Shown: positions 1 through 5,833 of the stretch, in pieces | Numbering within the stretch: the first letter of the stretch is position 1 | How the letters are laid out: each line of letters opens with the position of its first letter | From: Pseudomonadota bacterium | GTDB taxonomy: Bacteria > Pseudomonadota > Gammaproteobacteria > Burkholderiales > Burkholderiaceae_D | Reading direction: 5' to 3' | Length of the DNA: 15,666 bases | NCBI GenBank assembly: GCA_023416415.1 | Contig: JAEZHR010000404.1 | Span: 1-15,666 of the forward strand | Translations under genes and position numbers: made by a program | The notes under the pieces: generated by a model | Database searches by the model: none | Told to the model about the DNA's origin: nothing | What the model saw: only the letters and a program-made list of their open reading frames with translations

Positions 1-287
1 CGAAGCCATATCTGCTGAACGTGAACATTCCCAACCTGCCTTACGAACAGATTCGCGGCCTCAAGCCGACCCGGCTCGGAAAGCGCCATCAGTCCGAAGC
101 CGTCATCCGGAGCAAGGATCCGCATGGCAGGGAGATTTTCTGGATCGGACCGTCCGGGAAAGTCCGCGATGCAGGGGAGGGGACAGACTTCAACGCGGCG
201 GCGAACGGCTACGTGTCCGTAACGCCCTTGCAGGTTGATCTTACCCACACAGCCCAGCTGGCCGTGCTGACGGAGCGGCTGGCATGA
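1..287 (+). CDS. surE: 5'/3'-nucleotidase SurE, C-terminal part (partial at left edge)
   Basis: The reading frame is open from the left edge (first full codon at base 3) and ends with TGA at 285-287, giving about 94 C-terminal residues. It begins KPYLLNVNIPNLP and continues with a GLKPTRLGKR segment and a late GTDFNAAANGYVSVTPLQ stretch, which match the end of the SurE acid-phosphatase fold. SurE is a metal-dependent nucleoside monophosphate phosphatase linked to stationary-phase survival. Its catalytic Asp-Asp and Asn residues lie in the N-terminal half, outside the window, so they cannot be checked. The stop codon overlaps the pcm start (ATGA), and the order surE-pcm-nlpD-rpoS is the classic proteobacterial survival cluster, which supports the call. 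Confidence 0.93.
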   Translation, partial: KPYLLNVNIPNLPYEQIRGLKPTRLGKRHQSEAVIRSKDPHGREIFWIGPSGKVRDAGEGTDFNAAANGYVSVTPLQVDLTHTAQLAVLTERLA

Positions 288-1120
288 ACGACAAGGTACG
301 GCGCTTTCCCTTGCCTTTGTCATCCGTAGTAGACAAGAAGCGCGATTCGCATGGAGTGCGATCGGGACGCCTGGTGCCGGCGTCGACGCAGACCGCAAGC
401 CGCAATGCTTCGGCAGGCCGCGCTGTCTCGCAAGGGGCGGCTGCGACATCAGACCGGCTTCCCGTGCGCGAGGCGCCGCTGGTGTCGCCGGCAATCCGCG
501 CCGCAATGGTGGCGCGCGTGGCGCAGCAAGGCGTGCGCGATGCGAAGGTTCTGTCTGCACTGGAAGCTGTGCCGCGGCATATGTTCATCCAGCCGGGTTT
601 GGCCAGCCAGGCCTATATCGATGCATCCTTGCCGATCGGGCATCAGCAGACCATATCCCAGCCGTACATCGTTGCCCGCATGATCGAAGTCATGCGCGCC
701 AACACGCAAGGCGGAGCACTGAGGCGAGTGCTCGAAATCGGCACCGGGTGCGGCTATCAGGCCGCCGTGCTGTCGCTGGTGGCCGACGAAGTGTATTCGA
801 TCGAGCGAATCAAACCGCTGCATGAACTGGCGAAGTCCAACCTGCGGCCGCTGCGCATTGCGAACATTCGGCTGCAATACGGGGATGGTATGCTTGGGCT
901 TCCTCAGGCAGCCCCGTTCGATGGCATCATCCTCGCCGCGGCGGGCCTCGACGTTCCGCAAGCCTTGCTCGAACAGATGAGCGTCGGAGGCAGACTGGTC
1001 GCCCCGGTCGGGGAAAGGCAACAGGTTCTGCAGCTGATCGAGCGCGTTGCGCCGCGCGAGTGGACCAGAACGACTCTGGAGTCCTGCCATTTTGTCCCTT
1101 TGCGCCCGGGTGTCGTATAG
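284..1120 (+). CDS. pcm: Protein-L-isoaspartate O-methyltransferase
   Basis: This enzyme uses S-adenosylmethionine to methylate L-isoaspartyl residues and so starts repair of aged proteins in the cytoplasm. The 278-residue product has the family core from about residue 71: LPIGHQQTISQPY at 116-128, containing the active-site Ser125, then SAM-binding motif I VLEIGTGCGYQAAVL at 149-163, the acidic SIERIK loop at 172-177, and FDGIILAAA at 212-220. Residues 1-70 are an Arg/Ser/Ala-rich extension absent from the roughly 208-residue E. coli enzyme. I chose the ATG at 284 because it overlaps the surE stop and has GGAG at 272-275. An internal in-frame ATG at 506 would give a 204-residue protein of E. 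coli length. It is translationally coupled to surE. Confidence 0.93.
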   Translation: MNDKVRRFPLPLSSVVDKKRDSHGVRSGRLVPASTQTASRNASAGRAVSQGAAATSDRLPVREAPLVSPAIRAAMVARVAQQGVRDAKVLSALEAVPRHMFIQPGLASQAYIDASLPIGHQQTISQPYIVARMIEVMRANTQGGALRRVLEIGTGCGYQAAVLSLVADEVYSIERIKPLHELAKSNLRPLRIANIRLQYGDGMLGLPQAAPFDGIILAAAGLDVPQALLEQMSVGGRLVAPVGERQQVLQLIERVAPREWTRTTLESCHFVPLRPGVV

Positions 1121-1165
1121 TACGTGCGCGCGCGGACCGGGCGGTCCGCTGCGCCTGAAAATCGA

Positions 1166-2065
1166 ATGAAGATGAAAAAATCCAGTTTCACGGTTGTTGC
1201 CTTGTTGCCTTTGCTGCTTGCGGCATGCGGTACAACGAGCGTGCCGGCACCAGTGCAGGACCGCAGTTCCGCGGATACGCCGTTTGCCACTTCGGCGCCG
1301 CGTCACGCCGACCCGCGGGGGCACTACACTGTGCGGCGCGGCGATACCCTCATCCAGATCGCGCTGGAGTTCGGACAGAGCTACCGCGATCTGGTGGCCT
1401 GGAACAATCTTGCAAACCCGAATGACATCAAGGTCGATCAGGTTCTGCGCGTGCTGCCCCCGGAAACCGGGCCGCAGACGAGCAGCGTTGCTTCGGCTCC
1501 CGAGGTCGAGGTGCGGCCACTGGACGCACCTGCGCCAGTTGCCTCAGGTGTGCCGAACAAGACCGAACCGCGTGGCGACAAGCGTCCGTACTCCGAGGGG
1601 GCCCTCGCCGAACTGAACAAGGGTGGCGGTACCCCTGCGGAGCCGAGCCGGCCGGCGCCGCGCCAGCCGGAGGTTGCGGCCGCTCCCTTGCCCAGCGATG
1701 ACAACATTTCCTGGATCTGGCCGGCAAACGGCAAGATCATTTCTCCGTTCGGCGATGGTCGTCGCGGGATCGCCATTGCCGGGCAGATGGGGCAGCCGGT
1801 CTTGGCGGCCAGTGCGGGCAAGGTGCTCTATGCAGGCAGCGGTATCCGTGGCTATGGCAATCTGGTTATCGTCAAACACACCAACAACCTGCTGTCGGCC
1901 TATGCGCACAACAAAACCATCTTCGTAAAAGAAGATCAAACCGTCGCGCAAGGTCAGAAGATCGCAGAGATGGGGAATTCCGACAGCGACGTGGTGAAGC
2001 TCCATTTCGAGATCCGACATCAAGGCAAGCCGGTCGATCCTTCGAAGTTTCTTCCAATCCGATAA
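1166..2065 (+). CDS. nlpD: Outer-membrane lipoprotein NlpD, LysM plus degenerate M23/LytM domain
   Basis: NlpD is an activator of the septal amidase AmiC rather than a hydrolase. The 299-residue product starts MKMKKSS and has a lipoprotein signal ending LLLAAC, with the lipidated Cys at 21 followed by Gly (no Asp at +2, so outer-membrane sorting is expected). A LysM peptidoglycan-binding domain covers about 53-96 (HYTVRRGDTL through VDQVLRV). A Pro/Ala-rich linker spans about 100-180 and an M23/LytM domain about 188-296. The usual zinc ligands are missing: GIAIAG (201-206) lacks the Asp, and KLHFE replaces HxHFE. The frame is open further upstream to 1124, but only the ATG at 1166 (or 1172) puts a proper signal peptide first. 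It lies 45 nt after pcm and abuts rpoS exactly. Confidence 0.93.
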   Translation: MKMKKSSFTVVALLPLLLAACGTTSVPAPVQDRSSADTPFATSAPRHADPRGHYTVRRGDTLIQIALEFGQSYRDLVAWNNLANPNDIKVDQVLRVLPPETGPQTSSVASAPEVEVRPLDAPAPVASGVPNKTEPRGDKRPYSEGALAELNKGGGTPAEPSRPAPRQPEVAAAPLPSDDNISWIWPANGKIISPFGDGRRGIAIAGQMGQPVLAASAGKVLYAGSGIRGYGNLVIVKHTNNLLSAYAHNKTIFVKEDQTVAQGQKIAEMGNSDSDVVKLHFEIRHQGKPVDPSKFLPIR

Positions 2066-3073
2066 ATGAATCGAAAAGCCCCGGAACCGATGGACGATGA
2101 CGAGGCATCCGACGACATGTCGGACGCCCTGTCGCTCGGCACCGAACGGGGCATGGATGGGCCGGGGGCCGAAGAGCTGCCGGCGCCGCGCGTGCGTGCG
2201 CAGGTGGATGAACTGAAGGCAGTACTGGCTGCGGAACTGGCAACTGACTCCACCCAGCATTACCTGAACCAGATCGGAGCGCGCCCGCTGCTGACTGTCG
2301 CCGAGGAAGTGCATTACGCGACACTGGCCAAGCAGGGCAACTTCGAAGCGCGCCAGAAGATGATCGAGCACAACCTGCGCCTCGTCGTGTCGATTGCCAA
2401 GCATTACATCAATCGCGGCGTGGTCCTGCTCGATCTGATCGAAGAAGGAAACCTCGGCCTGAAGCGCGCCATCGACAAGTTCGAACCGGAACGCGGTTTC
2501 CGCTTTTCAACCTACGCCACCTGGTGGATACGCCAGAGCATCGAACGCGCCATCATGAACCAGGCGCGCACAGTGCGTCTGCCGGTGCACATGGTGCGGG
2601 AACTCAATCAGATCCTGCGCGCCAAGTATCACCTTGAAGCCCAGCACCACGATGGCAAGGAGGCGACGGCGGAGGATATTGCCCATCTTGTCGACCGCCC
2701 CGTGGAGGACGTGCAGGACATTCTCGCTTTGTCGGAGCATGCAACCTCGCTCGATGCGCCCCTGGACAACGACCCGCAGGCGAGCCTGATGGACATGTTG
2801 CCTGGTGACGCCGAAGACGGGCCGGACCATCAGGCGGAGCATCACGAAATGACGGTGCTGGTGCGCGACTGGCTCAAGAAATTGCCGGACAAGCAGCGAC
2901 TGGTGATCGTGCGTCGCTTCGGCCTGGACAATGACGACCCGGCCACGCTCGAAGAACTTGCCGCCGAAATGAGCGTCACGCGCGAACGTGTGCGCCAGAT
3001 CCAGCAAGAAGCGTTGGTCAAGCTCAAGCGGGCATTGACCGCGCGCGGTGTCGGAAAGGACGCGCTGCTGTGA
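2066..3073 (+). CDS. rpoS: RNA polymerase sigma factor RpoS (sigma-38)
   Basis: This is the master sigma factor of stationary phase and general stress, which directs core RNA polymerase to its promoters. The 335-residue product has an acidic N-terminus (about 9-40), then region 1.2 (TDSTQHYLNQIG, 60-71), region 2 with NLRLVVSIAKHY (103-114), DLIEEGNLGL (123-132) and the -10 recognition/melting stretch FRFSTYATWWIRQSIERAI (145-163), region 3, and region 4 with the helix-turn-helix TLEELAAEMSVTRERVRQIQ (294-313). A group 2 sigma after nlpD, rather than RpoD, fits its length and context. The ATG follows the nlpD TAA with no gap, and I see no convincing Shine-Dalgarno, so translational coupling is likely. 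Any separate promoter or leader must lie inside nlpD. Confidence 0.96.
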   Translation: MNRKAPEPMDDDEASDDMSDALSLGTERGMDGPGAEELPAPRVRAQVDELKAVLAAELATDSTQHYLNQIGARPLLTVAEEVHYATLAKQGNFEARQKMIEHNLRLVVSIAKHYINRGVVLLDLIEEGNLGLKRAIDKFEPERGFRFSTYATWWIRQSIERAIMNQARTVRLPVHMVRELNQILRAKYHLEAQHHDGKEATAEDIAHLVDRPVEDVQDILALSEHATSLDAPLDNDPQASLMDMLPGDAEDGPDHQAEHHEMTVLVRDWLKKLPDKQRLVIVRRFGLDNDDPATLEELAAEMSVTRERVRQIQQEALVKLKRALTARGVGKDALL

Positions 3074-3852
3074 TCCCCGTACTGGTTTTTGACATCGAGA
3101 CGATTCCCGACGTAGCGGGATTGCGTGCGCTCAATCCGGAATGGGCCAGCCTGCCGGATGCCGAGCTTGCCGCCGCCGCGATGGCCGCCCGCCGCGAGAA
3201 GACCGGCTCCGATTTTCTGCCGCACCACGTGCAGCGCATCGCCGCGATCTCCTGCGTCTTTCGCGACAACGACGGTTTCCGCGTGCGTTCGCTGGGTACG
3301 CTCGACTGTGGCGAACCGAAACTGGTGAGCGACTTCTTTCGCATCATCGACAAGTACACGCCCCAACTCGTGTCCTGGAACGGGGGCGGTTTTGATTTGC
3401 CGGTGCTGCACTATCGCGCGCTCGTCAATGGCGTGGCGGCGTCGCGCTACTGGGAAATGGGTGACGAAGACCGCGACTTCAAGTGGAACAACTACCTGAG
3501 TCGCTACCACACACGTCACCTTGACCTGATGGACTTGCTGGCGTTGTACACCGGTCGCGCCAATGCGCCGCTCGATGATCTCGCCAAACTGTGCGGCTTT
3601 CCTGGCAAGCTCGGCGTGGACGGCTCGCAGGTCTGGGCGCTCTACCAGGAAGGACGACTGAGCGAGATCCGCGATTATTGCGAAACCGACGTGGTCAATA
3701 CCTACCTCGTCTATTGCCGCTTCCTGCTGATGCGCGGCGCCATGAGCCAGGAAGCCTATCGTGAAGAGATCGCTCTGGTGCGCAATGCCCTGGGCGCGCT
3801 CGACGGTGAACACTGGAAGGAATACCTCGCAGCCTGGCAGCCGGATTGCTGA
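3070..3852 (+). CDS. Predicted 3'-5' exonuclease, DEDDy type related to the DNA polymerase B proofreading domain
   Basis: The 260-residue protein resembles the stand-alone PolB-like exonuclease family (DNA_pol_B_exo2). Exo I is FDIET with Asp8 and Glu10, Exo II is NGGGFDLPVL with Asn104 and Asp109, and Exo III is YCETD with Tyr203 and Asp207 (YxxxD, hence DEDDy). HLDLMD at 150-155 lies between the last two. The expected activity is metal-dependent removal of 3' nucleotides from DNA or RNA; the true substrate is not known to me. No polymerase domain is present. It starts with GTG at 3070, overlapping the rpoS TGA (GTGA), so it is probably co-translated with the sigma factor. The next ATG in frame would remove the Exo I acidic residues, so the GTG start is needed for a complete active site. 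Confidence 0.85.
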   Translation: MIPVLVFDIETIPDVAGLRALNPEWASLPDAELAAAAMAARREKTGSDFLPHHVQRIAAISCVFRDNDGFRVRSLGTLDCGEPKLVSDFFRIIDKYTPQLVSWNGGGFDLPVLHYRALVNGVAASRYWEMGDEDRDFKWNNYLSRYHTRHLDLMDLLALYTGRANAPLDDLAKLCGFPGKLGVDGSQVWALYQEGRLSEIRDYCETDVVNTYLVYCRFLLMRGAMSQEAYREEIALVRNALGALDGEHWKEYLAAWQPDC

Positions 3853-3901
3853 GGCGCCTTCCTTCATCCCTGTGCGGCCCTGCCGCCCCCTGTTTTCACA
3901 T

Positions 3902-5242
3902 ATGCAGCAACACACACTACTCATCGAATCCCTCGATATGGAAGGCCGCGGTGTCGGCCATCTGCAGAACGAGGACGGCAGCGCCGGCAAGGTTGTCTTC
4001 GTCGAGGGGGCCTTGCCCGGCGAACGTGTCGAGTACCAATCGTTCCGCCGCAAACCCAAATGGGAAGCGGCCACGGTGACGGCCCTGCACAACGAATCCG
4101 CCCTGCGCGTGCAGCCGAAATGCGTGCATTTCGGAGTATGCGGCGGCTGCGCGATGCAGCACCTTGAGCCCGGCGCGCAGGTGGCGGTCAAGCAGCGTGT
4201 GCTGGAAGACAATCTGTGGCATCTCGGCAAGGTGCGGGCCCAGATGATGCTGACGCCCGTTCATGGGCCGACATGGGGTTATCGTTTTCGGGCGCGCCTG
4301 TCGGTACGTCATGTGGCCAAGAAGGGCGGCATGCTGGTCGGCTTCCACGAACGCAAGTCTTCGTTCATTGCCGACATGACCAGCTGCCAGATCCTGCCGC
4401 CCAATGTCTCCGCCATGCTCGTGCCGCTGCGCGAGCTTGTCGGTTCATTGTCAATTTTCGATCGCATGCCGCAGATTGAACTGGCAGTCGGAGATGCGGT
4501 GACCGCCTTGGTGCTGCGCAACATGGAGCCGCTGAACGAGAGCGATGAAGAGAAGCTCAAGGCTTTTGCCGACCGTTACAAGGTCCAATGGTGGCTGCAG
4601 CCCAAAGGACCGGATACGGTGTACCCGTTCTACCCGGCGGACGTGACGCTGCGCTATCTGTTGCCCGAATACGGTGTGCAGATGCCGTTCAAGCCGACCG
4701 ATTTCACCCAGGTCAATCACCAGATCAATCGTGTGCTGGTATCGAAGGCCTTGCGCCTGCTGGACGTGCAGCCGGACGAGCGCGTGGCTGACTTGTTCTG
4801 CGGTCTTGGAAATTTCACGCTCCCGCTGGCGACCCTCGCCCGTGAAGTGGTGGGCATCGAGGGCAGCACTGCGTTGACTGCACGTGCGCTCGAAAACGCG
4901 AAGCTCAATGGTCTTGACGGCAAGACCACCTTCCATTGTCGGAATCTGTTCGAGGCAAGCGCCGCAGACTTCGCAGCGCTCGGCCGTTTCGACCGCATTC
5001 TGATCGATCCGCCGCGCGAAGGCGCCTTTGCCGTCTGCCAGGCTCTGGTCGAGTTGGGGCAGTCCGATACTTCAATGCGACCGAAGCGCATTGTCTACGT
5101 GTCATGCAATCCCTCCACGCTGGCGCGCGATGCCGGCTACCTCGTGCATCAGGGCGGCTACGTGCTCAGCCGGGCTGGTGTGGTTAATATGTTTCCGCAC
5201 ACGGCACACGTTGAATCCATCGCGGTTTTCGAGCGCGCGTGA
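3902..5242 (+). CDS. rlmD: 23S rRNA (uracil-1939-C5)-methyltransferase RlmD
   Basis: RlmD is an iron-sulfur, SAM-dependent methyltransferase that makes m5U1939 in 23S rRNA. The 446-residue product (E. coli 433) has an N-terminal TRAM RNA-binding domain (about 3-60), a 4Fe-4S motif with Cys74, Cys80 and Cys83 (CVHFGVCGGC) plus Cys162 (TSCQ), the SAM site DLFCGLGNFTLPLA (297-310), IDPPREG (368-374), the catalytic Cys402 in YVSCNPSTLARD and a general-base Glu437 in HVES. The complete RumA-type cluster and length favour RlmD over RlmC. The frame is open upstream to 3761, inside the exonuclease gene. I chose the ATG at 3902 because the TRAM domain begins at once after it. No good Shine-Dalgarno precedes it. 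It is 49 nt after the exonuclease stop. Confidence 0.92.
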   Translation: MQQHTLLIESLDMEGRGVGHLQNEDGSAGKVVFVEGALPGERVEYQSFRRKPKWEAATVTALHNESALRVQPKCVHFGVCGGCAMQHLEPGAQVAVKQRVLEDNLWHLGKVRAQMMLTPVHGPTWGYRFRARLSVRHVAKKGGMLVGFHERKSSFIADMTSCQILPPNVSAMLVPLRELVGSLSIFDRMPQIELAVGDAVTALVLRNMEPLNESDEEKLKAFADRYKVQWWLQPKGPDTVYPFYPADVTLRYLLPEYGVQMPFKPTDFTQVNHQINRVLVSKALRLLDVQPDERVADLFCGLGNFTLPLATLAREVVGIEGSTALTARALENAKLNGLDGKTTFHCRNLFEASAADFAALGRFDRILIDPPREGAFAVCQALVELGQSDTSMRPKRIVYVSCNPSTLARDAGYLVHQGGYVLSRAGVVNMFPHTAHVESIAVFERA

Positions 5243-5285
5243 GCGCCGGAATCTCGCTGCGTCGCAAGGGAGGGCAGGGCTTTCG

Positions 5286-5294
5286 TGTTAAAAT
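5286..5294 (+). promoter_or_regulatory. Candidate extended -10 promoter for ndk
   Basis: TGTTAAAAT fits the extended -10 form TGn plus TAnnnT (hexamer TAAAAT at 5289-5294). No recognisable -35 lies 17 bases upstream, as is allowed for extended -10 promoters. It lies about 60 bases before the ndk ATG, in the largest gap of the first half of the window, which makes a promoter here plausible. The start site is an inference. Confidence 0.45.
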
Positions 5295-5344
5295 CGCGGG
5301 TTCCTTGGATTCCGCGAACAGTAACTTAACCCTTTCTTTTTATT

Positions 5345-5348
5345 GGAG
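5345..5348 (+). promoter_or_regulatory. Ribosome-binding site of ndk
   Basis: GGAG is followed by a 7-base AT-rich spacer and then the ATG at 5356. It fixes the annotated ndk start, so the initiation region of the gene is intact even though the coding sequence is interrupted. Confidence 0.7.
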
Positions 5349-5355
5349 TTTTTAG

Positions 5356-5781
5356 ATGGCAATCGAACGTACCCTGTCCATTATCAAGCCGTATTTTTTT
5401 TATTAGAATGTGATCTGAGAGATCTACACCCGTTTCGAAAACGCAGGCCTGAAGATTGTCGCCGCCCGCATGACCCAATTGTCGCGCGCTGAAGCCGAAG
5501 GTTTCTATGCCGAGCACCGCGAGCGTCCCTTCTTCAAGGATCTGGTCGACTTCATGGTTTCCGGGCCGGTCATGATCCAGGTGCTGGAAGGCGAGAATGC
5601 CATCGCCAAGAACCGTGAGCTGATGGGTGCAACCGATCCGAAGAAGGCTGACAAGGGCACTATTCGTGCCGACTTCGCCGATTCGATCGATGCCAACGCC
5701 GTGCACGGTTCCGACGGCGCCGACACCGCCGCAGTCGAAATCGCGTATTTCTTCCCGGCGCTGAACGTCTACTCGCGCTAA
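5356..5781 (+). pseudogene. ndk: Nucleoside diphosphate kinase, interrupted by two in-frame stops (probable sequence error)
   Basis: Ndk moves the gamma-phosphate from ATP to nucleoside diphosphates through a phosphohistidine. The frame starts MAIERTLSIIKP and should continue with DAVAKNVIG, but codons 13-17 read TAT TTT TTT TAT TAG and codon 21 reads TGA. Codons 18-20 between them (AAT GTG ATC, N-V-I) match the family. From codon 22 the protein is perfect: EIYTRFENAGLKIVAARM, the catalytic His117 in NAVHGSDG, and the end NVYSR. Without the two stops it has 141 residues, the usual family length, with no indel. An ORF from the internal ATG at 5470 (103 residues) lacks the nucleotide-binding Lys11 region and is unlikely to be a real protein. 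Ndk is widely conserved at this position before rlmN, so an intact gene in the living strain seems likely. Confidence 0.9.
5392..5418. other. Anomalous T-rich patch inside ndk
   Basis: Bases 5392-5406 form a T-rich block with eight consecutive T at 5394-5401, unlike the GC-rich codons around it. It ends in TAG (5404-5406), and after three family-matching codons TGA occupies 5416-5418, where Gly is expected. The block replaces exactly five codons, plus one, without shifting the frame. Confidence 0.85.
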
Positions 5782-5790
5782 GCTCCACCT

Positions 5791-5812
5791 GCCGGCTGCC
5801 TTTGCAGCCGGC
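5791..5812 (+). repeat. Perfect 9-bp hairpin between ndk and rlmN
   Basis: GCCGGCTGC (5791-5799) pairs with GCAGCCGGC (5804-5812) around a CTTT loop. It begins 10 bases after the ndk stop and ends 21 bases before the rlmN ATG. The stem is strong, but no T-run follows, so full Rho-independent termination is unlikely. A 3'-end-protecting or partially attenuating structure is more plausible. Confidence 0.65.
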
Positions 5813-5833
5813 GTCCGCCTCACGTATGCCGCA

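Larger units (their letters stand above)
5243..5355. other. Intergenic region between rlmD and ndk
   Basis: This 113-base noncoding stretch holds an extended -10 candidate (5286-5294), a 6-bp inverted repeat TCGCGG (5294-5299) / CCGCGA (5312-5317) with a 12-nt loop, an AT-rich pyrimidine stretch (5321-5344) and the ndk ribosome-binding site. The hairpin could end rlmD transcription weakly or shape the 5' end of the ndk transcript. There is no immediate T-run after it, so I do not call it an intrinsic terminator. Confidence 0.6.

Noticed and set aside
3761..3901. Longer rlmD start inside the exonuclease gene
   Set aside because: The added 47 residues are the exonuclease gene read in another frame and do not resemble a TRAM domain.
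2842..4230. Long open frame on the - strand (462 codons) across rpoS, the exonuclease and rlmD
   Set aside because: It runs antisense through three recognised genes, its translation resembles no family I know, and such frames are common in GC-rich coding DNA.
5294..5344. Rho-independent terminator after rlmD
   Set aside because: The stem is only 6 bp with a 12-nt loop, and the T-rich stretch begins about 15 bases later, not directly after it.
5470..5781. Separate 103-residue gene starting inside ndk
   Set aside because: It is the C-terminal part of Ndk in the same frame, without its own ribosome-binding site and without the first part of the nucleotide-binding fold.
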